Assembly: GCF_030518235.1 (NCBI RefSeq)
Contig: NZ_JAULSA010000002.1
Location: 310,001-374,000 of the forward strand
Reading direction: 5' to 3'
Length of the DNA: 64,000 nucleotides
Source of the DNA: Saccharibacillus sp. CPCC 101409
GTDB taxonomy: Bacteria; Bacillota; Bacilli; Paenibacillales; Paenibacillaceae
A program made the translations under genes and the position numbers. The notes below the pieces were generated by a model. The model was not told where the DNA came from, searched no databases, and worked only from the letters and a program-made list of their open reading frames with translations. Of this stretch, positions 9,478 to 17,328 are shown one piece after another (positions within the stretch are counted from its first letter, which is position 1; each line of letters starts with the position of its first letter).

Positions 9478-9510
9478 GGTCTCGTCCACGGACGAGGCCT
9501 TTTATTTTTG
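9478..9510 (+). terminator. Intrinsic terminator
   Basis: CTCGTC/GACGAG stem with CACG loop, then CCTTTTATTTTT; ends the small gene at 9189-9416. Confidence 0.75.
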
Positions 9511-9549
9511 GGCGGAGCGGCGGTTGAACGACAAAAAAGCCCCGCGTCG

Positions 9550-9587
9550 GCGCAATGTCACGAAGCATTAACTTCGTTACACTGCGC
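9550..9587. repeat. Strong isolated hairpin
   Basis: A 16-position stem with 14 pairs (arm 9550-9565, arm 9572-9587, loop CATTAA). No T run on either strand, so it is not a standard terminator. It lies between a small gene and the 3' end of azoR and is flanked by two GCGTCGGCG direct repeats. Confidence 0.6.
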
Positions 9588-9655
9588 GTCGGCGGAGCCT
9601 TCGGGCGGATTCTTGCGCCGGCGCGGGCCGATGCAAGAACCGGGGAAAAGCGGTC

Positions 9656-10282
9656 TTAGAATTTCGCAGCCAGTTCGGCCGCCTGCTTCACGCCTTCTTC
9701 GATGATCGAAGCGGCGCGGTCCGGGAACTGGTTGTGTCCTTCGACAACAACGACTTCCGGATTCTGAACGCCCCAGAACGCCAGGGTGTTCTTCACGTAG
9801 TTGAGGGACATTTCCATGCCGCTCATCGGCTCGATCGAGTAAACGCCGCCGCGCGCTTGCAGCAGAGCGATCTTTTTCTCGCCGACTAGGCCTACAGGAC
9901 CTTCAGCCGTGTATTTGAACGTTTTGCCGGCTTGGTTCAGGTAGAACAGGTAAGTCAGCAGTTGGGCCGGAATCGTGAAGTTCCACAGCGGGAATGCGAA
10001 CACGACTTTGTCGGCGCCCAGGAATTGGTCCAGGTAAGTGTTGGCCAGACCGGCCAGGCGCTGTTCTTCCGCAGTCGCTTCGATGCCTTGACCCGCTTTG
10101 AACAGGCCTGTCATCATATCGTTGTCGTAGTAAGGAAGATCCGCTTCGAACAGATTCAGCTCGGTAACGAGATCGTCCGGGTGAGCGGCTTTGTAGCTTT
10201 GAACGAAGCTTTCGTACAATTTAACCGTAGCGGACTGCTCGGCCGGACGGTTGTTGGCTTTAACGAACAAAATATGGGACAT
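9656..10282 (-). CDS. azoR: FMN-dependent NADH-azoreductase
   Basis: A 208-residue flavodoxin-fold enzyme that reduces quinones and azo compounds with NADH and FMN. The N-terminus ILFVKANNRPAEQSAT and the PLWNFTIPAQL segment (flavin-binding) are typical, as is the ARGGVYS loop before the C-terminal helix. Length is standard. GGAGGAAAT precedes the ATG. A promoter with TTGACT lies about 50-75 bp upstream. It is transcribed alone and is likely part of quinone or electrophile stress defence. Confidence 0.93.
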   Translation of the reverse strand: MSHILFVKANNRPAEQSATVKLYESFVQSYKAAHPDDLVTELNLFEADLPYYDNDMMTGLFKAGQGIEATAEEQRLAGLANTYLDQFLGADKVVFAFPLWNFTIPAQLLTYLFYLNQAGKTFKYTAEGPVGLVGEKKIALLQARGGVYSIEPMSGMEMSLNYVKNTLAFWGVQNPEVVVVEGHNQFPDRAASIIEEGVKQAAELAAKF

Positions 10283-10329
10283 GGATGATTTCCTCCTGGC
10301 AATATCTTTTGTATTTAACTTTCTTTATT

Positions 10330-10358
10330 ATAGTATACGGAGTAAAGTAAGAAGTCAA
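10330..10358 (-). promoter_or_regulatory. Probable azoR promoter
   Basis: On the minus strand TTGACT (10353-10358) and TACTAT (10330-10335) are 17 bp apart. An overlapping TATACT gives a 15-bp alternative. Confidence 0.55.
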
Positions 10359-10431
10359 TCGTTTTTTGAAAAAAAGTCGGCAGACAAGCAAAATTGTCGA
10401 TTTATGCGTAAGAAGGGAAGCGTTCGGCGGC

Positions 10432-10573
10432 TTGATTTCGCTGCTCGCTAAATTTTAATCGGAATTTCAGGTTTCTATCAGGTACGTTTAAGCTTGGACC
10501 TTTATATTAACGGTACAACCCCTCTGTAACATAGACCTTAGCCCCGATGCCTCCGGCATTGGGGCTCTTTTTA
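10432..10573 (+). ncRNA. Candidate intergenic small RNA
   Basis: No protein frame fills this stretch, yet the plus strand has TTGATT (10432-10437), 16 bp, TTTAAT (10454-10459) and, about 100 bases on, a textbook terminator at 10540-10573. A transcript of roughly 105 nt starting near 10466 would result. No known RNA family recognised. Confidence 0.35.
10540..10573 (+). terminator. Intrinsic terminator without an upstream gene
   Basis: AGCCCCGATGCC/GCATTGGGGCT with a TCCG loop, then CTTTTT. The nearest plus-strand gene ends more than 1 kb upstream. Confidence 0.8.
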
Positions 10574-11188
10574 TGCCGGCGGAGACTTATCGAACGTAAA
10601 AAAGCCCCCGAATCCGGGAGCTTTGGAATAAAGGTTTGAACGACCGATTACATAAAGAACGACAGGCCGACCACAACGGCGATCGAACCGAGCGTGAAGA
10701 ACAGGATCGTGCGCAGTTCGCGGACCATGATACGGCCTTCCTGTTCGTGATGATCTTCGGTTTTGTGAAAAATGGATTTGTGGGCCATGATGATTTCCTC
10801 CTTCCGGGCGAATTTGCGTATAAGCCCGGAAAAGGGAAAGAAACGAACACCTGAACTTGAGCGGCCTCAGCATGCGGTGTTTGCACAGGATCGGGATGCG
10901 CGAATCCGCATGCGGCGTGCGCAGCCTGATCGGCCGCAGCGCAGCCGACAGCGCCAGAAACAATGCGGCTCCGCCCGCATACGGTGTGGGCGGCTGGTTC
11001 TGGTGCGCATTGCTCTGGACGTAATGGTGCTGCTGATGATAAGTCGCGTGGCGGATCTCCGGCCCCTGGAAGCCGGTCCAGGAATCCGGGAAGCGGACGT
11101 CGGGCAGCAAAGCGAACAGAAAACAAAGCCCGATCAGCGCCGCGCGAAGCGCGCTGCGCGCAAGTCTGCGCCTGCCGATATGATCCAT
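10571..11188 (-). CDS. Uncertain small membrane protein, 3' part doubtful
   Basis: An open frame starts at an ATG preceded by GGAGGCGG. The first 85 residues look real: a hydrophobic segment ALIGLCFLFALLP, a His-rich soluble loop, then GGAALFLALSAAL as a second membrane segment. After that the frame runs through the whole 46-residue gene at 10648-10788 in another phase and through its terminator. The 3' end is therefore probably not coding, or a frameshift lies near 10880-10930. Function unknown. Confidence 0.35.
   Translation of the reverse strand: MDHIGRRRLARSALRAALIGLCFLFALLPDVRFPDSWTGFQGPEIRHATYHQQHHYVQSNAHQNQPPTPYAGGAALFLALSAALRPIRLRTPHADSRIPILCKHRMLRPLKFRCSFLSLFRAYTQIRPEGGNHHGPQIHFSQNRRSSRTGRPYHGPRTAHDPVLHARFDRRCGRPVVLYVIGRSNLYSKAPGFGGFFTFDKSPPA
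10596..10624 (-). terminator. Terminator of the 46-residue gene
   Basis: On the minus strand AGCTCCCG/CGGGGGCT with a GATT loop, then TTTTTT. Confidence 0.8.
10648..10788 (-). CDS. 46-residue single-span membrane protein
   Basis: The frame begins with ATG GCC CAC and reads MAHKSIFHKTEDHHEQEGRI, then MVRELRT, and ends in the hydrophobic tail ILFFTLGSIAVVVGLSFFM. This is a charged, His/Glu-rich head with a C-terminal membrane span. GGAGGAAATCATC sits directly upstream and a strong terminator follows, so I regard it as a real gene. The topology resembles small regulatory or stress membrane peptides, but I do not recognise the family. Confidence 0.7.
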   Translation of the reverse strand: MAHKSIFHKTEDHHEQEGRIMVRELRTILFFTLGSIAVVVGLSFFM

Positions 11189-11281
11189 ATTTCGCCGCCT
11201 CCTTTCGTCCGTGTAATCCGCCCTAAGCGATCCTATTTATTATGGTAGGAAAGAAAGGAAAGCGTCAAGGCGGCTGCGCGG

Positions 11282-11767
11282 TCAGCGGAAAATAAATTCC
11301 ACCCTCGTCCCGTCGGCGTAGTCGTCGAGCTGATTGCCGATCCACGAACCCGCGCCGCGGTTGTCGGCGGGCGGGACGTAAGCGATATTCGCGCCGCTGC
11401 CGCCTTCTTCGCACATGGCCATCGGCCATTCGTCGCGGTCGTAACCTTTCTTGGTCGGCACGCCGCGCAGCGAAGCCTGCCGGTTCTTCTCGGCGCCTTC
11501 GCGGTCGATCGTGCAAACGGCCGATTCGCCCGCGGCGATCGCTTTGCGGATATGGGCGGCGGTCTTCGGATAGCGTTCGACGGGGAATTCGATCCGCACC
11601 GTCTGGCCGGCCGGCGCGGACGAACCGCCGAAGTCGAGATCCAGACCGAGCAGCGGACCGAGTGCTTTGAGCCACTGGGGAGCGAAGAGGGCGAGCAGCA
11701 CGACGAGCACGATGGTAATCACGGACGGGGCTCGGCGGGACTTTTTGGACGATTTCTTTTTGCTCAA
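11282..11767 (-). CDS. NucA/NucB-type secreted or membrane-anchored DNase
   Basis: A 161-residue protein starting at TTG (preceded by GGAGG). A basic N-terminus and one hydrophobic segment ([18 protein letters not shown], about 16-33) act as anchor or signal. The catalytic domain carries [15 protein letters not shown] and [16 protein letters not shown], the hallmark motifs of the NucA/NucB deoxyribonucleases used in competence and biofilm DNA turnover. Length and layout match the family. It is a single-gene unit. Whether the protein is released or stays bound to the membrane is not clear from sequence. Confidence 0.88.
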   Translation of the reverse strand: MSKKKSSKKSRRAPSVITIVLVVLLALFAPQWLKALGPLLGLDLDFGGSSAPAGQTVRIEFPVERYPKTAAHIRKAIAAGESAVCTIDREGAEKNRQASLRGVPTKKGYDRDEWPMAMCEEGGSGANIAYVPPADNRGAGSWIGNQLDDYADGTRVEFIFR

Positions 11768-11826
11768 ACGTATAAGCCTCCTTACCGGTAATCGGATGTT
11801 TCATTATACCGGAAAACAAGCAAACG

Positions 11827-11893
11827 AAAAAGACCGGCATCGGCCTTCGCCGCGGCGCGAGCCGAAACGAACAGGCCGAGCCGGCCGGTCTTT
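11827..11893 (-). terminator. Terminator of the small acidic protein gene
   Basis: AGACCGGC (11831-11838) pairs with GCCGGTCT (11884-11891), with further pairing inside. On the minus strand it is followed by a TTTTT-like run. Confidence 0.5.
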
Positions 11894-11911
11894 ATGGCGG
11901 AACGCTGCCGA

Positions 11912-12094
11912 TCAGCTGTCGGAATCGTCCGGATCGGTATTCGGGTCGTTGACGGGCCGGTCGCCGGTCAAATTATCCTGCGTCACTTTTTCGAAATTCA
12001 GCGGATCGGTGTCTTCGTAGCGCGAATCGGATTCCGGAATATCGTCGGGCCCCGGGCCCTTGTCGTGAATATCCGCGTCTCGGTCTCTGCTCAT
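11912..12094 (-). CDS. Small acidic hypothetical protein
   Basis: A 60-residue, very hydrophilic and Asp-rich protein (MSRDRDADIHDKGPGPDDIP...DPDDSDS) with no hydrophobic segment. It is probably disordered. AAGGATG stands before the ATG and a hairpin terminator follows. Function not recognised. Confidence 0.6.
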   Translation of the reverse strand: MSRDRDADIHDKGPGPDDIPESDSRYEDTDPLNFEKVTQDNLTGDRPVNDPNTDPDDSDS

Positions 12095-12436
12095 ATTCGT
12101 TCATCCTTTCTCCAAATGGCGGTCTGAAAGTCTCTTAAAACGATAAACGTACGGCGGCGCGTTGAATCATCTTGAACGATTTCGCCATAACGGCGTTTAC
12201 AAACGTCGAGAATCGTCGTGCGGACGAGATTGAATGCGCTGCGCTTCGCCACTCGAATGAAAGATATTGAAAACGTGAAAAAAACGTCGGAAACGAATGA
12301 AAACAGCTTTAAGTTGAGATTGCTAATTAATGGGGAAATCCTTAAAGTAAAACGGTAGATTCTACAGCGAACCGGTACCCAAGCCGGCCACTGCCGAACT
12401 TCCAGATGACACCAACAAAAAGGACGATAACCCACC
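12095..12436. other. 5' region of the kimA-like gene, no recognised element
   Basis: About 340 bp. KimA genes in Bacilli often carry a c-di-AMP (ydaO) riboswitch, so I looked for its conserved blocks; I found none. Only short imperfect palindromes and an AT-rich stretch around 12310-12350 are visible. Confidence 0.4.
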
Positions 12437-14254
12437 ATGGCAGGCAAAATTAAAAGGTTACTGATCGGACGGCCCATGAAGTCGAACGAACTCGAAGGCG
12501 AAAGACTGGGCAAACTCAAAGCGCTCGCCATTCTTTCTTCCGACGCTCTCTCGTCGGTCGCTTACGGCACGGAACAAATTCTGGTCGTGCTGATCGCGGC
12601 GGGCGCGGCGGCGCTGTGGTTCTCGCTTCCGATCGCGCTGGCGGTGCTCGCGCTGCTGGCGATCCTGATCGTGTCCTACCGGCAGACCATCTTCGCTTAT
12701 CCGGCGGGCGGAGGCGCTTATGTGGTCGCGAAAGACAATCTGGGCAAATTCTCAAGTCTGATCGCCGGCGGTTCGCTGCTTGTCGATTATATTCTGACCG
12801 TCGCCGTCAGCTCCTCCGCGGGCACGGACGCGATTACGTCGGCTTTTCCGGCGCTGCACGACGACCGCGTGCTGATCGCGCTCGCGATGATCGTGTTCCT
12901 GACTCTGATGAATCTGCGCGGGGTGACGGAATCCGCTTCGGTGCTGGCGATCCCGATCTATGCGTTCGTCGTGTCCATCTTTGTGCTGATTATCGTCGGC
13001 ACGATCAACTACCTGACCGGCGGCGCTCCGGCCGCGGCGCCGCAGCTGGAAGCCGGGCTGTCCAACGTCAGCTTGTTCCTGCTGCTCAAGGCGTTCAGCT
13101 CCGGCTGTTCGGCGCTTACGGGCGTCGAAGCCGTCTCGAACGCGATTCCGAACTTCCGCGATCCGGCGCCGAAGAACGCCGCATCCACGCTGATGATGAT
13201 GGGAATCATCCTCGGGGCGATGTTTACCGGAATCACGCTGCTCGCTTACTGGTACGGCATCCGTCCCGACGAGAAAGCGACGGTCATCTCCCAGATCGCC
13301 GAAGCGACGTTCGGCCGCGGCGCGCTGTATTTCGTGATTCAGGGCGTGACCGCGCTGATTCTGTTCCTGGCCGCCAATACCGCGTATTCGGCTTTCCCGC
13401 TGCTGGCGTTTATGCTGGCGAAGGATAAATACCTGCCGCATATGTTCATGGTCCGCGGCGACCGGCTCGGCTTCTCGAACGGGATTATTTTCCTGAGCGT
13501 GATGTCCGCGATCCTGATCGTCGTATTCAAAGGCAACACGGAGAATCTGATCCCGCTGTATGCGGTCGGCGTATTTATTCCGTTCACCCTGTCGCAGCTC
13601 GGCATGATGATCCGCTGGATCAAGCATAAGCCGAAAGGCTGGGGCGTCAAGCTGGCCGTCAATACGATCGGCATGCTGACCACGCTGTCGATTACGCTGA
13701 TCTTTATTTTCACCAAGTTCCAGCAGGTCTGGGTCGTCTTTATCTTCATGCCGTTCGTAGTCTATCTGTTCGCCAAGATTTACCGGCATTACGCGAATAC
13801 CGCCGACGAGCTGCGGATCGATCTGGCGACAGACAAGCCGTGCGTCAAAGGCAATACGGTCATTATCCCGGTATCCGGCATCACCCAGGTCGTACGCAAC
13901 ACGGTCAGCTATGCCAAAACGCTGTCCGACAGCGTGGTGGCCGTATACATCGGCTTCGACGACGAGTCGATCCGCAAGATGGAAGACAAGTGGGCCGAAT
14001 GGGATCCGGGCATCCGCCTGATCGTGCTCAAGTCGCGCTATCGGAGCGTGATGCGCCCGCTGCGCAAATTTATCGAGACCGTCGAATGGAAAAAAGGCGA
14101 ACACGACAATATCACGGTGCTGATCCCGCAGTTTATTACGAAGCACTGGTGGGAAGCCGTGCTGCATAACCAGACCAGCCTGATGATGAGGACGTATCTG
14201 CTGAATCACAAAGACGTGATCGTGACAACGGTGCCGTTCCACCTGCATAAATAG
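12437..14254 (+). CDS. kimA: KimA-like potassium importer (APC superfamily)
   Basis: A 605-residue integral membrane protein, close to the 607 residues of Bacillus subtilis KimA (YdaO), a high-affinity K+/H+ symporter. The N-terminal SSDALSSVAYGTEQILVVL and FAYPAGGGAYVVAKDNLG stretches, about 12 membrane segments to residue 450, and a cytosolic C-terminal domain of about 150 residues (VIIPVSGITQVVRNTVSYAK) fit this family. AAGGA stands 13 bases before the ATG, a long spacing. It is monocistronic with its own terminator. In Bacillus the gene and protein are controlled by c-di-AMP; no riboswitch was seen here. Confidence 0.88.
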   Translation: MAGKIKRLLIGRPMKSNELEGERLGKLKALAILSSDALSSVAYGTEQILVVLIAAGAAALWFSLPIALAVLALLAILIVSYRQTIFAYPAGGGAYVVAKDNLGKFSSLIAGGSLLVDYILTVAVSSSAGTDAITSAFPALHDDRVLIALAMIVFLTLMNLRGVTESASVLAIPIYAFVVSIFVLIIVGTINYLTGGAPAAAPQLEAGLSNVSLFLLLKAFSSGCSALTGVEAVSNAIPNFRDPAPKNAASTLMMMGIILGAMFTGITLLAYWYGIRPDEKATVISQIAEATFGRGALYFVIQGVTALILFLAANTAYSAFPLLAFMLAKDKYLPHMFMVRGDRLGFSNGIIFLSVMSAILIVVFKGNTENLIPLYAVGVFIPFTLSQLGMMIRWIKHKPKGWGVKLAVNTIGMLTTLSITLIFIFTKFQQVWVVFIFMPFVVYLFAKIYRHYANTADELRIDLATDKPCVKGNTVIIPVSGITQVVRNTVSYAKTLSDSVVAVYIGFDDESIRKMEDKWAEWDPGIRLIVLKSRYRSVMRPLRKFIETVEWKKGEHDNITVLIPQFITKHWWEAVLHNQTSLMMRTYLLNHKDVIVTTVPFHLHK

Positions 14255-14258
14255 CTGT

Positions 14259-14300
14259 TTAACCGCCGCCTCGGACTTCGTCCGGGCGGTTTTATTTTTC
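14259..14300 (+). terminator. Terminator of the kimA-like gene
   Basis: AACCGCC...GGGCGGTT stem with inner GGAC-TTCG-TCC hairpin, then TTATTTTTC. Confidence 0.88.
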
Positions 14301-14393
14301 TTTCCGATAAAAGTCCTGCAGACTTGATGAGGGAATGTATGTTCGTGTATAATAAGCATAGCGAACAAACGTTCCGATAGGAGGGAAAACAAT

Positions 14394-14636
14394 ATGCCGG
14401 CTAAATATATTGGAGAAGTCGTGGAAATCGTGTACATGGACAAGAGCGGCAATTTGACGCAGCGGCGGATCGAGGTGCACTTCGTGCGGTCGGGGCTGGT
14501 ATATTCCACCTGCCTGAGCAGCGGAGCCCGCCGCACGTTCCGCGAAGATCGCATCCTGGCCTGCCGCCCGTCGCCGTTCCGGCGGCGCGAGCTGCAGCCG
14601 GGCGGGCGGAAGCAGACCGGGACCGCGGCGAAATAA
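14394..14636 (+). CDS. Small hypothetical protein (WYL-like fold suspected)
   Basis: An 80-residue basic protein (MPAKYIGEVVEIVYMDKSGN...). The alternating pattern VVEIVYMDKSGNLTQRRIEV and the end FREDRILACRP recall short WYL-type sensor domains, although the WYL motif itself is absent. AGGAGGG precedes the ATG at good spacing. No partners. I cannot assign a function. Confidence 0.65.
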   Translation: MPAKYIGEVVEIVYMDKSGNLTQRRIEVHFVRSGLVYSTCLSSGARRTFREDRILACRPSPFRRRELQPGGRKQTGTAAK

Positions 14637-14851
14637 TATCGGCGGACCGGCGTACAGCGCCAACAAGGGCGGCCTTCGGCGGCCTTTTATATAAAGCGGA
14701 AGCAAAGCGGGCGACTCGTATGTACAGGCTTATCCCGAACCGATCGTCCTGCATAAAAGCGAATGCGTAATCACGGGAGAAACAGGCTGGATTCCCCGCG
14801 CCCGACTCGAAGCGAAAGGATTGAAGATTCGCGGCGGTTCGGGCATCGACG

Positions 14852-14881
14852 CAAAAAAAGACCGTCCCGGAGGACGGCCTT
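14852..14881 (-). terminator. Strong minus-strand terminator
   Basis: On the minus strand CCGTCC-TCCG-GGACGG (plus flanking pairs) is followed by TTTTTTT. It ends the short unit that starts near 15019. Confidence 0.85.
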
Positions 14882-15019
14882 TCTACCCGTGGCGCTTTTT
14901 CGCTGCTATGGTTCCGTATCCCGCGCCACCGATGTCCGTCCCTTTAGAGGATGACACCGGTCCGGGTAAGGGATACGTTCAGCATGTCATTGTTGATGTG
15001 AACGCACCTCCTTTCTGTT
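14853..15019 (-). ncRNA. Short transcription unit: small RNA or peptide gene
   Basis: A near-consensus minus-strand promoter (15026-15054) and a strong terminator frame about 167 nt. The transcript carries AAAGGAGGTG at its 5' end but no well-placed start codon. One frame reads VHINNDMLNVSLTRTGVIL then stops; another reads SSSKGTDIGGAGYGTIAAKK then RHG and stops. A perfect 7-bp stem (14889-14895 with 14923-14929) lies inside. It could be a structured small RNA, a very short peptide gene with an unusual start, or a small gene broken by a frameshift. Confidence 0.45.
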
Positions 15020-15025
15020 GAGGTT

Positions 15026-15054
15026 ATATTAGCATAACGAAACTGCGCTGCCAA
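15026..15054 (-). promoter_or_regulatory. Promoter of the short minus-strand unit
   Basis: On the minus strand TTGGCA (15049-15054), 17 bp, TAATAT (15026-15031). Confidence 0.75.
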
Positions 15055-15177
15055 CCCCTTTTTTACATAAATCCTTAATAAAATAGTGTTTAAATGTAAA
15101 AAATCAAACGGTGAAAAATTCAGAATAAAAGAAAAATCAAGAAGAACGGACAAAAAGCAGACAAGCAAAAGTTTTTC

Positions 15178-15204
15178 TAAAATTTTCGCGAAATTAGTCG
15201 ATAA
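15178..15204 (+). promoter_or_regulatory. Sigma-D-type promoter of the chemoreceptor
   Basis: TAAA at 15178-15181, 15 bp, GTCGATAA at 15197-15204. This matches the motility sigma-D consensus (TAAA-N15-GCCGATAT) in all but one or two bases. Confidence 0.8.
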
Positions 15205-15295
15205 ATAAATAGGATTTGGTAATGAAGTCCGGGCTGTCGGAACGCATGCATTGCCGAAACAGGAATTTATCTAACAGCGCAGGAGTGGAGAGGCA

Positions 15296-17008
15296 ATGAA
15301 GAAAAAGCATTGGATGACGATCCGGAACAAACTTTTTATCGGCTTTCTGATTGTCATTGTATTTCTGAACGTCGTGAGCTTTACCGCTCTGGTCAATCTG
15401 TCCGGTCTGGGACGGCAGGCGGAAGATATCAACAACAAATGGATGCCCAGCGTAACGCTGCTCGGCACGATGAACGGCGATGTCTCGGACGTGGAGCGGC
15501 TGGTGCTGAATCTGGTCGTCGAGAACCGCACGGATCAGATCGCCCAGATCAAACAGGATTATACCGATCTGCTGGCCAAGATCGAAACGGAAAGAGCGGA
15601 GATTTCGAAGCTGCTGCAATCGGATGAAGAAAAGCAGCTGTACCAGGAATTCTCTACAAACTACGACACTTACGTTGCGGCTTTGCCGGACCTGATCAGC
15701 GCGGCGGAACGCAACGATATGATGCAGTCCCGGACGCTGCACCAGGATGTGTACGAATCGTGGAACACGGCAAACACCGCCATCATGAAGCTGATCGACC
15801 TGGATAACCAGAAAGCGAGCGAGATGTCCGCCGCGGCTTCCGAGAAGTCGAAATCGGCCTCGCGGGTCGTCCTGATCTTCGATGTGGTCGCGATCGTGGT
15901 CGCTGTGCTGATCGCGCTGGGACTGTCGCGTCTGATTGCGACGCCGCTGCGCCGCGTGCAGAAAGCCGCCGAGATGATCTCCGCCGGAGATCTGACGGGC
16001 CAAGAGATCAAAGTCAGCAATCGCGACGAAGTAGGCGCGCTGGCCGGCGCATTCAATACGATGAGCGCCAGCCTGCGCGAGCTGATCGAATCGGTCGCTT
16101 CCACTTCGGAGCTCGTGGCCGCGTCTTCGGAGCAGCTCACGGCAAGCGCCGAGCAGAACAAGCTGGCTTCCGAACAGATCGCCGCGACCGTCCAGGAAAC
16201 CGCGACGGGCACAAGCCGTCAGGTGGGCATCGCGGAGACTTCTTCGCAGGCGATGCAGGAAATGTCGATCGGCGCCGAACAAATCGCCGTTCGTTCGCAG
16301 ACGGTAGCGTCTTCCGCCGCCGCGGCGGCGGAAAAGTCGGAGAGCGGCAACGAAGCGATCCAGCAGGCGATCTCCCAGATGGATTCCATCCGCGAATCGG
16401 TGACGTCGATGGGCGGAGTCGTGAAGGAACTGGGCGCAAGATCGGAAGAGATCGGCAGCATCACGAACGATATCACCGCCATTTCGTCGCAGACGAACCT
16501 GCTGGCGCTGAACGCCGCGATCGAAGCGGCGAGAGCCGGCGAAGCGGGCCGCGGATTCGCGGTCGTCGCCGACGAAGTGCGTAAGCTCGCCGAGCAGTCT
16601 TCCGAATCGGCCAAGCGGATCACGGAGCTGGTGTCGCTGATCCAGTCCGATACCAGCAGCGCGATCGAAGCGGCGGAAGCCAACGACCGCGAAGTGCATA
16701 AAGGCATCCAGATGGTCTCGGCCGCGGGCGAAGCGTTCGAAACGATCCTCGAAGCGGTCGGCCAGGTAGCCGGCGATATCGAAGAAGTTTCGGCCGGAGC
16801 CGAGCAGATGTCGGCCAGCACGACGGAAGTGGTGCAGTACGTGAAGCAGAGCGCTTCGATCGCCGAAGAAGCGTCGGCGGGCATGACCGAAGTCTCGGCC
16901 GCCACGCAGGAGCAGCTCGCTTCGATGGAAGAGATCGCTTCGTCTTCTTCTTCGCTGGCGAAGACGGCGGAAGAACTCTACAACAACGTCAGCCGGTTCA
17001 AGATTTAA
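15296..17008 (+). CDS. Methyl-accepting chemotaxis protein
   Basis: A 570-residue membrane chemoreceptor. Segment TM1 spans about 12-34, an extracellular four-helix-bundle-type sensor about 35-190, TM2 191-211, a HAMP domain about 212-265, then the cytoplasmic signalling coiled coil. The hairpin tip shows [20 protein letters not shown] and [15 protein letters not shown], where CheA and CheW bind. GAGAGG precedes the ATG. A sigma-D-type promoter lies about 90 bp upstream, fitting co-regulation with motility genes elsewhere in the genome. Ligand unknown. Confidence 0.95.
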   Translation: MKKKHWMTIRNKLFIGFLIVIVFLNVVSFTALVNLSGLGRQAEDINNKWMPSVTLLGTMNGDVSDVERLVLNLVVENRTDQIAQIKQDYTDLLAKIETERAEISKLLQSDEEKQLYQEFSTNYDTYVAALPDLISAAERNDMMQSRTLHQDVYESWNTANTAIMKLIDLDNQKASEMSAAASEKSKSASRVVLIFDVVAIVVAVLIALGLSRLIATPLRRVQKAAEMISAGDLTGQEIKVSNRDEVGALAGAFNTMSASLRELIESVASTSELVAASSEQLTASAEQNKLASEQIAATVQETATGTSRQVGIAETSSQAMQEMSIGAEQIAVRSQTVASSAAAAAEKSESGNEAIQQAISQMDSIRESVTSMGGVVKELGARSEEIGSITNDITAISSQTNLLALNAAIEAARAGEAGRGFAVVADEVRKLAEQSSESAKRITELVSLIQSDTSSAIEAAEANDREVHKGIQMVSAAGEAFETILEAVGQVAGDIEEVSAGAEQMSASTTEVVQYVKQSASIAEEASAGMTEVSAATQEQLASMEEIASSSSSLAKTAEELYNNVSRFKI

Positions 17009-17048
17009 CGGGGCATATCTCCGGTTCTACCGGATATACGGCATATCG

Positions 17049-17087
17049 AAGGCCGGAGCGGATGCGTTTATCCGCTCCGGCCTTTTT
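17049..17087 (+). terminator. Terminator of the chemoreceptor gene
   Basis: AGGCCGGAGCGGA/TCCGCTCCGGCCT, a perfect 13-bp stem, then TTTT. Confidence 0.9.
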
Positions 17088-17089
17088 CG

Positions 17090-17119
17090 TTGACAGGAGA
17101 AATCGCTGCATGCTATGAT
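17090..17119 (+). promoter_or_regulatory. Promoter of tRNA-Leu
   Basis: TTGACA (17090-17095), 18 bp, TATGAT (17114-17119), directly after the chemoreceptor terminator. Confidence 0.8.
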
Positions 17120-17165
17120 CTTTTAAGTCGGCATCATTTATTGGGGCCGGCAAATGTCCCCTTAT

Positions 17166-17248
17166 GCCGGGGTGGTGGAATGGCAGACACAGCAGACTTA
17201 AAATCTGCCGGGAGCAATCCCGTACCGGTTCGAGTCCGGTTCTCGGCA
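17166..17248 (+). tRNA. tRNA-Leu (TAA)
   Basis: An 83-nt class II tRNA with a long variable arm (GGGAGCAATCCCG) and anticodon TAA at 17199-17201. The acceptor stem GCCGGGG/TCTCGGC contains two G-T pairs. CCA is not encoded. Confidence 0.95.
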
Positions 17249-17261
17249 TCTGCACAACTGC

Positions 17262-17305
17262 AAAAACGCGCGTCTTCTTAATTTAAGAAGACGCGCGTTT
17301 TGTGT
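17262..17305. terminator. Bidirectional terminator
   Basis: A perfect 16-bp stem (17265-17280 with 17284-17299) with a 3-nt loop, flanked by A and T runs. It serves tRNA-Leu and the convergent GH105 gene. Confidence 0.88.
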
Positions 17306-17328
17306 TCAACGGAGCGTAACAGTCGGTT

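Larger units (their letters stand above)
14695..15021 (+). pseudogene. Possible SH3-like domain remnant without a start codon
   Basis: A frame open from 14695 contains a convincing protein-like stretch, SYVQAYPEPIVLHKSEC then VITGETGWIPRARLEAKGLK, which resembles bacterial SH3-type domains (YP-P-I-L..GE..GWIP). No ATG, GTG or TTG start lies upstream of it in frame, and an in-frame TAA is at 14692. The downstream half is probably not coding, because a minus-strand transcription unit occupies it. It may be the broken end of a small gene. Confidence 0.3.

Noticed and set aside
12300-12436. c-di-AMP riboswitch upstream of kimA
   Set aside because: None of the conserved sequence blocks of the ydaO family was visible on inspection.
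12752-14554. 600-residue minus-strand frame opposite the kimA-like gene
   Set aside because: Antisense to a clear membrane transporter; composition rich in Asp, Gln, His and Arg without any family motif.
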